Source: an uncultured Pelagibacteraceae bacterium (GTDB taxonomy: Bacteria; Pseudomonadota; Alphaproteobacteria; Pelagibacterales; Pelagibacteraceae). Taken from it: 38,761 nucleotides of DNA. Below are positions 13,574 through 24,914 of the stretch, piece after piece; position 1 is the stretch's first letter, and every line of letters starts with the position of its first letter. A model generated the notes under the pieces. It had not been told where the DNA came from. It saw only the letters and a program-made list of their open reading frames with translations, and searched no databases. Location: NCBI GenBank assembly GCA_902525565.1, contig CABZHY010000006.1, forward strand, positions 1 through 38,761, written 5' to 3'. The translations under genes and the position numbers were made by a program.

Positions 13574-13998
13574 TGGCAAAAGAAATTAGTGGATTTATAA
13601 AATTACAAATTAAAGGTGGTCAAGCTAATCCAGCTCCCCCAGTTGGTCCTGCATTAGGTCAACGTGGTGTAAATATTATGGAGTTTTGTAAAGCTTTTAA
13701 TGACAAAACTAAATCATTGGCAGGTAAACCTGTTCCAGTTGAAATTACAGTTTATAAAGATAAAAAATTTGATTTTAAAATTAAATCACCACCTGCATCA
13801 TTTTATATTAAAGAAGCAGTAAAACTTAAAGGTGGATCAAAAGAACCTGGAAGAAACATTGTTGCTTCAATATCTAAAAAACAATTAGAGAGTATAGCAA
13901 AAGAAAAAATGAATGATTTAAATGCTTATGATATTGAAGAAGCTGTAAAAATTATTGCAGGATCAGCTAGATCAATGGGTATTGAGGTAAAAGAATAA
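13573..13998 (+). CDS. rplK: Ribosomal protein uL11
   Basis: A 141-residue L11, part of the GTPase-associated centre. The Pro-rich N-terminal segment [20 protein letters not shown] and the rRNA-binding C-terminal domain ([19 protein letters not shown]) are both present. Length equals the family norm. One-base overlaps with nusG and rplA couple translation. Confidence 0.97.
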   Translation: MAKEISGFIKLQIKGGQANPAPPVGPALGQRGVNIMEFCKAFNDKTKSLAGKPVPVEITVYKDKKFDFKIKSPPASFYIKEAVKLKGGSKEPGRNIVASISKKQLESIAKEKMNDLNAYDIEEAVKIIAGSARSMGIEVKE

Positions 13999-14687
13999 TG
14001 GCATCAAAAAGATACAAAAAATTACCTGAAAAGACAAAAGACTTGAACGCGGAGCCAATAGAAAAATTGTTACCTGAGCTTAAGAAAAACTGCACAACTA
14101 AATTTGATGAATCTTTGGATTTAAGTTTTCAAATAAATCACAAGCAAAAGAAAAGTGAAGTTAATATTAGAACTGTAGTTAATTTACCTGGCGGCACAGG
14201 TAAGAAAGTTAAAGTTGCCGTAGTTTGTGAGTCTAATAAAGAACAAGAAGCAAAAGATGCAGGTGCAGATATTGTAGGTGGTGATGAATTTGTTGAAAGA
14301 ATTAAAGGTGGAGAATTAAATTTTGAAAAATTAATTTGCACACCAGGAATGATGATTAAACTTTCTAAATTAGGAAAAGTTTTAGGACCAAAAGGTTTAA
14401 TGCCCAATCCAAAGCTTGGTTCAGTTTCTGAAAATATTAAAGAAGCGGTAACCAACGCTAAATCTGGTCAAGTAGAAGTTAGAAATGATAAAGACGGAAA
14501 TATTGGAGTTAGTATTGGTAAAAAATCTTTTAGTGATGATCAATTGCTAAAAAACTACAACGCAATCTTAGATGCTTTAGAGAAAGAAAAATCAAATAAC
14601 ACTTTAAAAGGTGATTTAATTAGAACCGTATTTGCTTCATCAACAATGGGTGTTTCATATAAAGTTAAATTAGGGAAATCAATATAG
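13998..14687 (+). CDS. rplA: Ribosomal protein uL1
   Basis: A 229-residue L1, the L1-stalk protein that binds 23S rRNA and helps release deacylated tRNA. The signature region LGPKGLMPNPKLGSV is present, as is the VNIRTVVNLPGG first-domain motif. In other bacteria L1 represses its own operon by binding the mRNA leader; no obvious mimic was identified here. rplJ starts 2 bases after its stop, leaving no room for the long L10 leader known in E. coli. Confidence 0.97.
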   Translation: MASKRYKKLPEKTKDLNAEPIEKLLPELKKNCTTKFDESLDLSFQINHKQKKSEVNIRTVVNLPGGTGKKVKVAVVCESNKEQEAKDAGADIVGGDEFVERIKGGELNFEKLICTPGMMIKLSKLGKVLGPKGLMPNPKLGSVSENIKEAVTNAKSGQVEVRNDKDGNIGVSIGKKSFSDDQLLKNYNAILDALEKEKSNNTLKGDLIRTVFASSTMGVSYKVKLGKSI

Positions 14688-14689
14688 TT

Positions 14690-15211
14690 ATGATGAATAA
14701 AGAACAAAAGAAAAATTATATTGAACAAATGACTAGTAAGTTTGAAAATAGCAAAGCTGTTATGGTTACCCATTACCAAGGTTTAACTATGACTCAATTG
14801 GATGAGTTAAGAGCAAAAATGAGAGAGCATGGAATAATTTTCAAAATAACAAAAAACAGAATTACAAAACTTGCTTTAGAAAAAACAAAGTGTAAAGATT
14901 TGTCAAATTTATTTACTGGTCCAACAGCAGTTGCATTTGGTGAGGATGCTATAATGTCTGCAAGGATTCTCTCAAAATTTGCAAAAGATAATGAAAACTT
15001 AAAATTAATTGGTGGAATAATGGATAACGAGGTCTTAGATTCGGCCGGTGTCCAAAATGTAGCAAGTTTACCTACATTAGATGAAGCGAGAGCCAATATA
15101 GTGGGTATTTTAAACGCTTCTGCATCTAAATTAATCAGTATTTTGCTTGCACATTCAGAAAAAATGAGTAGTTTGTCGGCAGAAAATTCTGAAACACAAC
15201 CCAAAGAGTAA
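14690..15211 (+). CDS. rplJ: Ribosomal protein uL10
   Basis: A 173-residue L10, which anchors L7/L12 dimers to the ribosome. The N-terminal rRNA-binding domain has [20 protein letters not shown], and the C-terminal helix that holds L7/L12 ([18 protein letters not shown]) is present. Two adjacent ATGs (14690 and 14693) are possible starts. rplL follows after 5 bases. Confidence 0.96.
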   Translation: MMNKEQKKNYIEQMTSKFENSKAVMVTHYQGLTMTQLDELRAKMREHGIIFKITKNRITKLALEKTKCKDLSNLFTGPTAVAFGEDAIMSARILSKFAKDNENLKLIGGIMDNEVLDSAGVQNVASLPTLDEARANIVGILNASASKLISILLAHSEKMSSLSAENSETQPKE

Positions 15212-15216
15212 TACAT

Positions 15217-15582
15217 ATGCCTGATCTAAACAAAATTATTGAAGACTTATCAAGTTTGACTGTTGCAGAGGCAGCTGAACTTTCAAAACAATTAGAAGAA
15301 AAATGGGGTGTAACTCCAATGGCAGCGGCGGCTCCAGCAGCAGCAGGTGGCGCGGCTCCAGCAGAAGATAAAGATGATTTTACAATTATGTTAGTTTCTG
15401 CAGGTGACAAAAAAATTAATGTTATAAAAGAAGTAAGAGCAGCTACTTCATTAGGTTTAAAAGAAGCTAAAGATCTTGTAGAAGGAGCACCAAAGGAAGT
15501 TAAATCTGGTGTGAATAAAAAAGATGCTGAAGAGATCAAAGCTAAATTAGAAGCTGCTGGCGCTAAAGTAGAACTTAAATAA
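15217..15582 (+). CDS. rplL: Ribosomal protein bL12 (L7/L12)
   Basis: A 121-residue stalk protein that recruits translation GTPases. It has the N-terminal dimerisation domain ([19 protein letters not shown]), an Ala/Pro/Gly-rich hinge around residues 34-50, and the C-terminal factor-binding domain with [14 protein letters not shown]. Length is normal. A strong hairpin follows in the gap before rpoB. Confidence 0.97.
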   Translation: MPDLNKIIEDLSSLTVAEAAELSKQLEEKWGVTPMAAAAPAAAGGAAPAEDKDDFTIMLVSAGDKKINVIKEVRAATSLGLKEAKDLVEGAPKEVKSGVNKKDAEEIKAKLEAAGAKVELK

Positions 15583-15600
15583 ATTAAATAGAAAGAATTC

Positions 15601-15628
15601 AAATACTGATTATTTTTAATCGGTATTT
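15601..15628 (+). promoter_or_regulatory. rplL-rpoB intergenic hairpin
   Basis: A 12-bp stem with one G-U pair and a TTTT loop (5' arm 15601-15612, loop 15613-15616, 3' arm 15617-15628). It fills half of the 56-base gap. By analogy with E. coli it could be a partial terminator or an RNase processing site that lowers rpoBC expression relative to rplJL. No long T-run follows, so full termination is unlikely. Confidence 0.55.
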
Positions 15629-15638
15629 ATAAATATAG

Positions 15639-18600
15639 ATGCAATTATCTTTTACTGAAAAGAAAAACATAAGAAAAAGTTTTGGTAAACTGAAGGAAAG
15701 TTTATCGATTCCTAACTTAATAGAAGTTCAAAAAAATTCTTACAATGAATTAACAGAATTCAATCCAGAGGCATCTGAGCTTACCAAAGGCTTTGATAGA
15801 GTATTCAAAAGTATTTTTCCAATTGAGGATTTGAACGATAAAGCAACTCTGGAGTATGTATCATACAGATTAGAGAAACCAAAATTTGATGTTGAAGAAT
15901 GCATAGCAAGAGGACTTACATATTCATCAGCGCTTAAATGCACACTGAGGCTAGTTGTTTACGAAATAGATCAAGATAATAACACTAAAGATATTTTATC
16001 AGCAAAAGAGCAAGAAGTTTATATGGGTGAAGTACCTATGATGACTAACAGTGGAACTTTTATAACTAACGGTGTTCAAAGAGTTGTTGTAAATCAAATG
16101 CATAGAAGTCCAGGTGTATTTTTTGATCATGATAAAGGAAAAACTCATGCTAGTGGTAAACTTTTGTTCAATTGCAGAGTAATTCCTAATAGGGGTTCTT
16201 GGTTAGATTTTGAATATGATGTTAAAGATTTTTTATATTTTAAAATTGATAGAAAAAAGAAAATTTTTTCATCTACTTTATTGTTAGCTTTAGGTTATAC
16301 AAAACCAGAAATAGTAGATGAGTTTTATGAGAGTGAACAGTACACTTTTGATCCGAAAACAGAAAAATGGAAAACTAAATTTAATCCAGAAAATTACAAA
16401 GCTAAAAATTTTTCAGAGGAAGTAATTAATGCCAAGACTGGAGAAGTAGTAATAAAATTAGGTGACAAAATAAATTTTTTAAGTGCAAAAAAATTAGCTA
16501 ATGATGGTTTGAAAGATATATTAGTTTCTAGAGAGTCTTTGTTTGGTAAATTTTTACATAGAGACGTGAAAGTTAATGACGAAGAGGATGGTGTATATAA
16601 AATTGGTACTGAATTAAATGACACAATTATTCAACAAATTTTAGAAGCAAATATACATTCACTTCAAATTTCTGTTACAAATTCAATAAATAAAGGACCT
16701 TATCTACTTACAACTATTTTAGCTGATAAAAATAATAATAAAGATGAAGCTATCACGGAAATCTATAAAATGTTAAGACCTGGAGAACCTCCAACCATAG
16801 AGATAGCAACCCAAATATTTAATAATCTTTTCTTTAGCTCAGATAGATATGATTTGTCTGATGTTGGAAGAGTTAAAATGAACTCAAGATTAAACCAAGA
16901 ATGTTCAGATAAAATTACTATATTAAGAAATGATGATATTATTGCAATAATTCACAAAATGTTAGATTTACGTGATGGTAAAGATGATGTTGATGATATT
17001 GATCATTTAGGCAATAGGAGAGTACGTTCTGTAGGAGAGTTAGTTGAAAACCAAGCAAGAATTGGTGTTTACAGAATGGAAAGGGCTATAAAAGAAAAAA
17101 TGACAACTCTTGATGTTGAGTCAGCAATGCCACAAGATCTAATTAATGCAAAACCATTAACAGTTTCATTAAAAGATTTTTTTGCAAGTTCACAACTTTC
17201 TCAGTTTATGGATCAAACAAATCCATTATCTGAAATTACTCACAAGAGAAGAGTTTCAGCTTTAGGACCGGGTGGATTAACAAGAGAGAGAGCTGGCTTT
17301 GAAGTTAGAGACGTGCACCCAACTCACTATGGAAGAATTTGTCCAATTGAGACACCAGAGGGTCCAAATATTGGTTTGATTAATAGTCTTTCTACATATG
17401 CAAAAATAAACAAGTATGGTTTTATTGAAAGCCCTTACAAAAAAGTAAAAGACGGTGTTGTTCAGGATAAAGTCGAATACTTATCAGCAATGGAAGAAAC
17501 AAAATTTACTATTGCACAAGCAAATACAAAACTTGATAAAAATGGAAAAATTACTGAGGAATTGGTTTCATGTAGACAAAACCTAAATTTTCTTTTGGCA
17601 AAACCTGACTCTATTGATTACATTGATGTCTCGCCAAAACAATTAGTTTCAGTTGCAGCATCATTAATTCCATTCTTAGAAAACGATGATGCAAATAGAG
17701 CTTTAATGGGATCAAATATGATGAGACAAGCAGTTCCATTGTTAAAACCCGAGTCACCACTTGTTGGTACAGGAATTGAAAGTGATGTAGCATTAGATTC
17801 TGGAGTAACTATTGTTGCTAAGCGTGATGGAGTTGTTGATAAAATAGATGGTAAAAGAATTGTCATAAAAGTAACTGAGGAAACAGACTTTAGTAAGTCT
17901 GGTGTAGATATCTATAACCTTCAAAAATTTAAAAGATCAAACCAAAATACTTGTATAAACCAAAGACCATTAGTTAGAGTTGGTGATAAAGTCAAATCTG
18001 GAGATATTATCGCAGATGGCCCTTCAACAAAATTAGGTGAACTCGCTTTAGGTAAGAATGTTACTGTAGCATTCATGCCGTGGCAAGGCTATAACTTTGA
18101 AGACTCAATCCTAATTTCAGAAAGATGTGTTACTGATGACGTTTTTACATCTGTTCATATTGTTGAATACGAAATAATGGCGAGAGATACAAAGCTAGGT
18201 GAAGAAGAAATTACAAGAGATATACCCAATGTAAACGAAGAGGCTTTAAAAAACCTTGATGAATCAGGAATAGTTTATATTGGTGCGGAGGTAAATGCTG
18301 GAGATATTTTAGTTGGTAAAGTTACTCCAAAAGGAGATTCGGCATCTGGTCCTGAAGAAAAATTATTAAGATCAATTTTTGGTGAAAAAGCTATCGATGT
18401 AACAGATACATCTCTAAGAATGTCTAGAGGATCAAGTGGAACGGTAGTTGATGTAAGAGTTTTCAATAGACATGGAATCGAGAAAGACGAAAGATCAATA
18501 ACTATTGAAAGAGCTGAGATTGAGCAAGTTCAACAAGATAAAATTGTTGAAGAAGAAATATTAGAAAGAAGTATTAAACAAAGAGCTTCACAATTCTTGT

Positions 18601-19727
18601 CAGGATCATCTTTAACTAAAAAAGTAAAAGATTTATCTGAAGGAACTAAACTTGATTTTGATACAATTAATAAACTATCCATTAATGATGTATTCAAAAT
18701 CACTGTAGGAAATGTGAATGACGAAGCAACATTAGCTCAATTAAAAGATCAATATAATAAAGCTAAACAAGACATAACAGAGAGATTTGAAGATAAAGTT
18801 TTAAAAATTAGAAGTGGTGATGATTTATTACCTAGTGTTATGAAAATGGTAAAAGTATTCGTTGCTATAAAAAGAAGATTAAGACCTGGTGACAAGATGT
18901 CTGGAAGACATGGTAACAAAGGCGTTGTTAGTAAAATCGTTCCTGTTGAAGATATGCCATATAGAGAAGACGGTAGACCAGTTGATATTGTATTAAATCC
19001 TCTAGGTGTCCCTAGTAGGATGAACGTTGGACAAATTTTAGAGACTCATTTGGGTTGGGCGTGTAAAGAATTTGGTGAACAAGTTAAAAATTTAGTAAAC
19101 GAAAATAACAAAAAAATTGAAAGAACAGAAAAAATCGAAAAATTTTTAAAATCAGTTTATGGAGAAGAAATTTTCAACGATAAAGTAGATAAATTAAGCA
19201 AGAGTGAATTCAAAGATCTTTGTGAAAATTTACAAAATGGTATCGCAATCTCAACACCTGTTTTTGATGGTGCTAAAGAAAAAAATGTTACTGAGATGCT
19301 TGAACTAGCAAATTTACCAGGATCTGGACAAACTTACTTATGGGATGGAAGAACAGGAGAAAAATTTGATAGACCAGTTACTGTTGGAATAATATATATG
19401 CTAAAACTTCATCACTTAGTTGAAGATAAAATTCATGCAAGATCTACTGGACCTTACAGTTTGGTTACACAACAACCGCTAGGTGGTAAAGCACAGTTAG
19501 GTGGTCAAAGATTTGGTGAAATGGAAGTGTGGGCTCTTGAAGCATATGGCGCATCATATACATTGCAGGAAATTCTAACTGTTAAATCTGATGACGTTGC
19601 AGGTAGAGTTAAGGTTTACGAGACTATAGTTAAAGGTGAAGAAAATTTTGAATCTGGAATACCAGAGTCATTTAACGTTTTAGTTAAAGAAATTAAATCA
19701 TTAGCATTAAATGTGGAGCTAAATTAA
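15639..19727 (+). CDS. rpoB: RNA polymerase beta subunit
   Basis: A 1362-residue beta subunit, normal length for alphaproteobacteria. The rifampicin region [20 protein letters not shown] lies near residues 517-536, followed by [20 protein letters not shown] and [13 protein letters not shown]. The catalytic-centre motif [12 protein letters not shown] is near residue 1085, and the C-terminal [18 protein letters not shown] that contacts beta' is present. Asp at the classic Rif-resistance position in FMDQ and His in THKRR are wild type. It overlaps rpoC by one base. Confidence 0.99.
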   Translation: MQLSFTEKKNIRKSFGKLKESLSIPNLIEVQKNSYNELTEFNPEASELTKGFDRVFKSIFPIEDLNDKATLEYVSYRLEKPKFDVEECIARGLTYSSALKCTLRLVVYEIDQDNNTKDILSAKEQEVYMGEVPMMTNSGTFITNGVQRVVVNQMHRSPGVFFDHDKGKTHASGKLLFNCRVIPNRGSWLDFEYDVKDFLYFKIDRKKKIFSSTLLLALGYTKPEIVDEFYESEQYTFDPKTEKWKTKFNPENYKAKNFSEEVINAKTGEVVIKLGDKINFLSAKKLANDGLKDILVSRESLFGKFLHRDVKVNDEEDGVYKIGTELNDTIIQQILEANIHSLQISVTNSINKGPYLLTTILADKNNNKDEAITEIYKMLRPGEPPTIEIATQIFNNLFFSSDRYDLSDVGRVKMNSRLNQECSDKITILRNDDIIAIIHKMLDLRDGKDDVDDIDHLGNRRVRSVGELVENQARIGVYRMERAIKEKMTTLDVESAMPQDLINAKPLTVSLKDFFASSQLSQFMDQTNPLSEITHKRRVSALGPGGLTRERAGFEVRDVHPTHYGRICPIETPEGPNIGLINSLSTYAKINKYGFIESPYKKVKDGVVQDKVEYLSAMEETKFTIAQANTKLDKNGKITEELVSCRQNLNFLLAKPDSIDYIDVSPKQLVSVAASLIPFLENDDANRALMGSNMMRQAVPLLKPESPLVGTGIESDVALDSGVTIVAKRDGVVDKIDGKRIVIKVTEETDFSKSGVDIYNLQKFKRSNQNTCINQRPLVRVGDKVKSGDIIADGPSTKLGELALGKNVTVAFMPWQGYNFEDSILISERCVTDDVFTSVHIVEYEIMARDTKLGEEEITRDIPNVNEEALKNLDESGIVYIGAEVNAGDILVGKVTPKGDSASGPEEKLLRSIFGEKAIDVTDTSLRMSRGSSGTVVDVRVFNRHGIEKDERSITIERAEIEQVQQDKIVEEEILERSIKQRASQFLSGSSLTKKVKDLSEGTKLDFDTINKLSINDVFKITVGNVNDEATLAQLKDQYNKAKQDITERFEDKVLKIRSGDDLLPSVMKMVKVFVAIKRRLRPGDKMSGRHGNKGVVSKIVPVEDMPYREDGRPVDIVLNPLGVPSRMNVGQILETHLGWACKEFGEQVKNLVNENNKKIERTEKIEKFLKSVYGEEIFNDKVDKLSKSEFKDLCENLQNGIAISTPVFDGAKEKNVTEMLELANLPGSGQTYLWDGRTGEKFDRPVTVGIIYMLKLHHLVEDKIHARSTGPYSLVTQQPLGGKAQLGGQRFGEMEVWALEAYGASYTLQEILTVKSDDVAGRVKVYETIVKGEENFESGIPESFNVLVKEIKSLALNVELN

Positions 19728-22700
19728 TGAAAAAAGAATTAACAGATTTATTTAAGGGTAGCGAAATTTCAGAAGCTCAAAATTTTAATAGCATTAAAAT
19801 TTCACTTGCTAGTCCAGAAAAAATTAAATCTTGGACATTTGGCGAAATTAAAAAGCCTGAAACAATTAATTACAGAACATTTAGACCTGAAAAAGACGGT
19901 TTATTCTGTGCAAGAATTTTTGGACCAATAAAGGATTATGAGTGTTTATGCGGTAAGTATAAACGAATGAAATTTAGAGGAATTATATGTGAGAAATGTG
20001 GTGTTGAGGTTACAAAATCAAATGTAAGAAGAGAAAGAATGGGTCACATTAATCTTGCTACACCAGTAGCACATATTTGGTTCTTGAAGTCTCTTCCAAG
20101 CAGAATTGCTTTAGCAGTTGATATGAAATTAAAGGAAATAGAGAGAGTACTTTATTTTGAAAATTTTATAGTAATAGAACCAGGTTTAACCGGTTTACAA
20201 AAAAATCAACTTCTTAATGAGGAAGAATTAGCAAAATATCAAGATGAATTTGGTGAAGAAAGTTTTACAGCGGGTATAGGAGCAGAAGCCGTTCTTGAAA
20301 TGTTAAAAAATTTAGATTTAGAATTAGAAAGAAAAAATCTTGTAAACTTTATTAAAGAAACTAAATCAAAAGTAAATGAAGAAAGAGCAATTAAAAGATT
20401 AAAACTAATAGAGTCATTTATTGAAACTGGTCAAAAACCTGAATGGATGATTATGACTGTGGTTCCAGTTATACCACCTGAATTAAGACCTCTAGTCCCT
20501 TTAGATGGGGGGAGATTTGCAACTTCAGATCTTAACGATTTATATAGAAGAGTAATCAATAGAAATAATAGATTAAAAAGATTAATGGATCTTAAAGCCC
20601 CAGATATTATTGTAAGAAATGAAAAAAGGATGCTTCAAGAATCGGTAGATGCTCTATTTGATAATGGCAGAAGAGGCAGAGTGATAACAGGAACAGGTAA
20701 GCGACCACTTAAATCTCTTGCTGAAATGTTAAAAGGTAAACAAGGAAGATTTAGACAAAACCTTTTAGGTAAACGAGTTGATTATTCAGGAAGATCAGTA
20801 ATTGTAGTTGGTCCAGATTTGAAACTCCATGAGTGTGGTTTACCGAAAAAAATGGCATTAGAATTATTTAAACCATTTTTATATGCAAGATTAAATAAAT
20901 TAGGCTTAGCTTCAACAATTAAACAAGCTAAAAAATTAGTTGAAAAAGAAACAAATGCAGTTTGGGACGCTTTAGAGTTAATAGTTAGAGAGCATCCGGT
21001 ACTTTTAAATAGAGCGCCAACACTTCATAGGCTTGGAGTTCAAGCGTTTGAACCTAAGTTAATTGAAGGAGATGCAATTGAATTACACCCTTTAACTTGT
21101 GCAGCATTTAATGCTGACTTCGATGGTGATCAAATGGCAGTTCACGTTCCATTAAGTTTAGAAGCTCAATTAGAGGCTAGAATATTAATGCTATCCACAA
21201 ATAATATTCTTTCTCCATCAAATGGTAAACCAATTATTGTTCCAAGTCAGGATATGATTTTAGGAATTTACTATCTCTCACAAGAACCTATATCTGATAA
21301 ACCAGCTGGATACTTTACAAATTCAGATCAAATTGAATTTGCACTATCTTCTGGTCAAATAAATGTGCACAGCACAATTATTTCAAGATTTGAGACCGTA
21401 GATGATCAAGGTAATAAAAAAATGGAAAAATATACCTCTACAGCAGGAAGATTTTTATTGGCAAATTTGTTACCTAAAAATAGCAACATTAAGTTCTCTT
21501 TGATAGATAGATTATTACCTAAAAAAGTAGTTTCAGAAATAATTGATGTTGTATTTAGATTTTGTGGTCAAAAAACAACTGTAATTTTCTGCGATAAGCT
21601 TAAAGATTTAGGATTTAAACACGCATTTAAAGCAGGAATTTCGTTTGGAAAAGATGATCTTGTAATCCCTGAAAATAAAACTCAATTAATTGATGATACT
21701 AAAAAATTAATTGCAGATTATGAAACTCAATATGCTGAAGGTTTAATTACAAGAGGTGAAAAATACAACAAAGTTGTTGATGCTTGGTCTAAGTGTACAG
21801 ATAAAGTTGCCGGAGAAATGATGAAAGGAATTTCAGCTACAGAAAAAACCGATGAAGGATTGAAAATAAATTCTGTATTTATGATGGCAGACAGTGGAGC
21901 TAGAGGATCTGCAGCTCAAATGAAACAATTAGCTGGTATGAGAGGCCTAATTGCTAAACCGTCAGGGGAAATTATTGAAAGTCCAATTATTTCAAACTTT
22001 AAAGAAGGATTAACTGCTTTAGAGTATTTCAATTCAACTCACGGAGCTAGAAAAGGATTAGCAGATACAGCACTTAAAACAGCTAGTTCTGGATATTTAA
22101 CAAGAAGATTGTGTGATGTAGCTCAAGACTTAACAATAACTAAAGTAAAATGTGATGATCCTGGATTTATTGAACTTTCTGAAATTTTAGAAGGTGGTAA
22201 TGTTGTTGTAAGTTTATCTGAAAGAGCATTAGGAAGAGTTACTGCTGCTGAGGTTAAAAACCCTTTATCAGGTGAAGTAATTATTAAAAAATCTGAAATG
22301 ATTGATGAGGCAGGATGTGATAAAATTGATGCCGCAGGTGTTAAATCAATAAAAGTTTATTCAGTAATGACATGTAGTTCAAAAGAGGGCGTATGTGCTA
22401 CTTGTTATGGAAGGGATTTATCTAGAGGCAAGATGGTCCATGTTGGAGAAGCAATTGGAATGATATCAGCTCAATCAATTGGAGAACCAGGAACACAGTT
22501 AACAATGAGAACTTTCCACGTAGGAGGAACAGCTTCTGTTAAACAAGATTCTCAAATAATTACCAAAAGCGATGGAACTTTAAAAATAATAAACTCAAAT
22601 ATCTTAGAGGACTCTAAAAAGAATTTGATTGTTATGGGAAGAAACACTCAACTTTCTATAGAGGACGATAAAGGAGTTCAGATAGCAGTTTACAAAGTTG

Positions 22701-23899
22701 CTTACGGTTCAAGATTATTTTTCAATAATGGAGACAAAGTAAAAGCAAACACTAAAATATGTGAATGGGATCCTTACACTACTCCAGTTATTGCAGAAAA
22801 AAGTGGTATAGCTAGTTATGTAGATTTAATTGATGGTGTTTCAATTCAAGAAACTACTGATGATGCAACTGGAATTTCTTCTAAATCAGTAATTGACTGG
22901 AGAGGTCAATCTAAAAGTACTGATTTAAAACCAAGAATTACCCTTAGAGATGAAAAAGGAAACATAATCAAAAAAGCTGATGATAATGAGGCCAGATATT
23001 ATTTGGTACCAGATTCAATATTATCAATTAAAGATGGTCAAAAAGTTTATGCGGGTGATGTAATTGCAAGATTACCTAAGGAAACAACAAAAACAAAAGA
23101 TATTACTGGAGGACTTCCAAGAGTTGCTGAGTTATTTGAGGCAAGAAAGGCAAAGGATAGTGCAATTATTGCTGAAAACGATGGAAGTGTAATTTTTGGA
23201 AAAGAAGTAAGAGGAAAACAAAGGGTATCTATTGTTCCTGATGATGGTTCTGAACCCTCAAATTATTTAATTCCAAAAGGCAAACATATCAATTTTAACC
23301 CTGGTGAAAAAATTCAAAAAGGAGAGTATCTCTTAGATGGCCAACCATTGCCACATGATATTCTAAGAATTTTAGGCATCAAAGATTTAACAGAATACTT
23401 TGTTAACCAAGTACAAGAAGTCTATAGATTACAAGGTGTTATCATAAATGATAAGCATATTGAGACTATTTTAAGACAAATGCTTAAAAAGGTTGAAGTA
23501 AAAGCATCAGGAGATTCAAGTTATTTACCTGGAGAAGTCGTTGATAGAATTAAGTTTGATAATACTAATGAAAAATTAGTTTCAGAGGGTAAAGCACAAG
23601 CAGTAGGTGAAAGAGTTCTAATGGGTATTACTAAAGCTTCACTTCAGACTGAGTCATTTATTTCAGCAGCTTCTTTCCAAGAAACAACAAGGGTATTAAC
23701 TGATGCTGCAATTAAAGGAAAAGTTGATCCATTAAATGGCCTAAAAGAGAATGTAATTGTTGGAAGGTTAGTTCCTGCAGGTACTGGTAATATTAAAAAT
23801 AGATGGAACAATAAAGCTCTAGAGGACGATAATAATTTCTTATCAGAGCAGGATAAAATAGAGGCTTCAGAACCTGAAGAAACACAGGCAAATCAGTAA
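19727..23899 (+). CDS. rpoC: RNA polymerase beta' subunit
   Basis: A 1390-residue beta' subunit. The N-terminal zinc site [11 protein letters not shown]...CEKCGV is near residues 71-91, the catalytic magnesium loop [12 protein letters not shown] near 462-473, and the second zinc site ([15 protein letters not shown]) near 882. The trigger-loop region [20 protein letters not shown] follows. The C terminus carries a short acidic tail. It is the last gene before a 167-base gap with a probable promoter. Confidence 0.99.
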   Translation: MKKELTDLFKGSEISEAQNFNSIKISLASPEKIKSWTFGEIKKPETINYRTFRPEKDGLFCARIFGPIKDYECLCGKYKRMKFRGIICEKCGVEVTKSNVRRERMGHINLATPVAHIWFLKSLPSRIALAVDMKLKEIERVLYFENFIVIEPGLTGLQKNQLLNEEELAKYQDEFGEESFTAGIGAEAVLEMLKNLDLELERKNLVNFIKETKSKVNEERAIKRLKLIESFIETGQKPEWMIMTVVPVIPPELRPLVPLDGGRFATSDLNDLYRRVINRNNRLKRLMDLKAPDIIVRNEKRMLQESVDALFDNGRRGRVITGTGKRPLKSLAEMLKGKQGRFRQNLLGKRVDYSGRSVIVVGPDLKLHECGLPKKMALELFKPFLYARLNKLGLASTIKQAKKLVEKETNAVWDALELIVREHPVLLNRAPTLHRLGVQAFEPKLIEGDAIELHPLTCAAFNADFDGDQMAVHVPLSLEAQLEARILMLSTNNILSPSNGKPIIVPSQDMILGIYYLSQEPISDKPAGYFTNSDQIEFALSSGQINVHSTIISRFETVDDQGNKKMEKYTSTAGRFLLANLLPKNSNIKFSLIDRLLPKKVVSEIIDVVFRFCGQKTTVIFCDKLKDLGFKHAFKAGISFGKDDLVIPENKTQLIDDTKKLIADYETQYAEGLITRGEKYNKVVDAWSKCTDKVAGEMMKGISATEKTDEGLKINSVFMMADSGARGSAAQMKQLAGMRGLIAKPSGEIIESPIISNFKEGLTALEYFNSTHGARKGLADTALKTASSGYLTRRLCDVAQDLTITKVKCDDPGFIELSEILEGGNVVVSLSERALGRVTAAEVKNPLSGEVIIKKSEMIDEAGCDKIDAAGVKSIKVYSVMTCSSKEGVCATCYGRDLSRGKMVHVGEAIGMISAQSIGEPGTQLTMRTFHVGGTASVKQDSQIITKSDGTLKIINSNILEDSKKNLIVMGRNTQLSIEDDKGVQIAVYKVAYGSRLFFNNGDKVKANTKICEWDPYTTPVIAEKSGIASYVDLIDGVSIQETTDDATGISSKSVIDWRGQSKSTDLKPRITLRDEKGNIIKKADDNEARYYLVPDSILSIKDGQKVYAGDVIARLPKETTKTKDITGGLPRVAELFEARKAKDSAIIAENDGSVIFGKEVRGKQRVSIVPDDGSEPSNYLIPKGKHINFNPGEKIQKGEYLLDGQPLPHDILRILGIKDLTEYFVNQVQEVYRLQGVIINDKHIETILRQMLKKVEVKASGDSSYLPGEVVDRIKFDNTNEKLVSEGKAQAVGERVLMGITKASLQTESFISAASFQETTRVLTDAAIKGKVDPLNGLKENVIVGRLVPAGTGNIKNRWNNKALEDDNNFLSEQDKIEASEPEETQANQ

Positions 23900-23928
23900 A
23901 AAAATCGCTTAAAAATTGCAGTTTTAGT

Positions 23929-23956
23929 TTGACAAAGGGCTATTAATAAGTAATTT
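23929..23956 (+). promoter_or_regulatory. Probable promoter of the str operon (rpsL-rpsG-fusA)
   Basis: A perfect -35 box TTGACA (23929-23934) is followed after 16 bases by TAATTT (23951-23956), in the longest gap of the ribosomal block. A TATTAA at 23941-23946 with TTGCAG upstream is a weaker alternative. Transcription would begin near 23963 and give a leader of about 100 bases. Confidence 0.5.
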
Positions 23957-24007
23957 GGCGGTGTTTTTGGTTGGAATGTAGTGCTTCTAACAGTACTAAA
24001 CGCTGCC
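23957..24007 (+). ncRNA. Possible folded mRNA leader upstream of rpsL
   Basis: GGCGGTG (23957-23963) can pair with CGCTGCC (24001-24007) over seven positions including G-U pairs, and inside it TAGTGC (23979-23984) pairs with GTACTA (23993-23998). The composition is clearly more GC-rich than the surroundings. It could be an autoregulatory leader; the outer stem overlaps the predicted start site, so either the promoter or the fold must be adjusted. Confidence 0.35.
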
Positions 24008-24066
24008 ATAAAATAACCTGTCAGTTATTTTCATCTAAAAATAAATTAATTAATTTTGAAATATTT

Positions 24067-24438
24067 ATGCCAACTATTAATCAGTTGTTAAGAAAAAAAA
24101 GAGTTAGACCAGCTGCAAGGAACAAGGTTCCTGCTTTACAAAAACAACCCTTAAAAAGAGGTGTTTGTGTAAAAGTTTACACAACAACTCCTAAGAAACC
24201 TAATTCAGCATTAAGGAAAGTTGCTAGAGTAAGATTGTCAAATGGATTTGAAGTTACAGCTTATATTCCAGGTGAAGGTCACAATCTTCAAGAACACTCA
24301 GTAGTATTAATTAGAGGTGGTAGGGTAAAAGATTTACCAGGTGTTCGTTATCATATTCTAAGAGGTAATCTAGATACCCAAGGTGTTGCGAACAGAAAAC
24401 AAAGAAGATCTTTATATGGGACAAAAAAAGGTAAATAA
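24067..24438 (+). CDS. rpsL: Ribosomal protein uS12
   Basis: A 123-residue S12 of the decoding centre. It starts [12 protein letters not shown], which fixes the ATG at 24067 although the open frame extends upstream to 23971. The conserved KKPNSALRK and [13 protein letters not shown] motifs, which line the A site and include the streptomycin-related Lys residues and the methylthiolated Asp position, are intact. It overlaps rpsG by one base. Confidence 0.98.
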   Translation: MPTINQLLRKKRVRPAARNKVPALQKQPLKRGVCVKVYTTTPKKPNSALRKVARVRLSNGFEVTAYIPGEGHNLQEHSVVLIRGGRVKDLPGVRYHILRGNLDTQGVANRKQRRSLYGTKKGK

Positions 24439-24908
24439 TGTCTAGAAAAAAAACACAGCCGAAAAAAAATGTTGTTCCAGATCCAAAATTCAATTCAACT
24501 ATAATTCCAAAATTAATCAACAATATCATGTATGACGGCAAAAGAGGCATTGCCGCTAAAATTGTTTATGATGCAATTGATAAAATTAAAACTAAGACGA
24601 AAGATGAACCAATAAATATTTTTAATGAAGCAATTAACAACATTAAACCAACTGTAGAAGTTAGATCTAGAAGAGTTGGTGGTGCAACTTATCAAGTTCC
24701 TGTTGAGGTAAAAAATAAAAGGGCACAAGCATTAGCAATCAGATGGTTAGTTGAATCAGCAAGGAAAAGAAAAGATAAACACATGGCAGATAAAATTTTT
24801 AATGAGCTCTATGATGCTTATGAAAAAAAAGGAGCTGCAGTTAAAAAAAGAGAGGACGTGCATAAAATGGCAGAGTCAAATAAGGCATTTGCTCATTTTA
24901 GGTGGTAA
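24438..24908 (+). CDS. rpsG: Ribosomal protein uS7
   Basis: A 156-residue S7, primary binder of the 3' major domain of 16S rRNA. The motif INNIKPTVEVRSRRVGGATYQVPVEV is split over residues about 68-93, and RKRKDKHMADKIFNEL follows. In E. coli S7 represses the str operon. fusA begins 6 bases later. Confidence 0.97.
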   Translation: MSRKKTQPKKNVVPDPKFNSTIIPKLINNIMYDGKRGIAAKIVYDAIDKIKTKTKDEPINIFNEAINNIKPTVEVRSRRVGGATYQVPVEVKNKRAQALAIRWLVESARKRKDKHMADKIFNELYDAYEKKGAAVKKREDVHKMAESNKAFAHFRW

Positions 24909-24914
24909 TAAGTT

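Noticed and set aside
14138..15602. Long minus-strand open frames opposite rplA, rplJ and rplL
   Set aside because: They are antisense to certain ribosomal protein genes, are low in complexity and match no family; they reflect codon use on the coding strand.
23971..24066. An upstream extension of rpsL
   Set aside because: The extra residues are unlike any S12, and MPTINQL at 24067 is the conserved S12 start.
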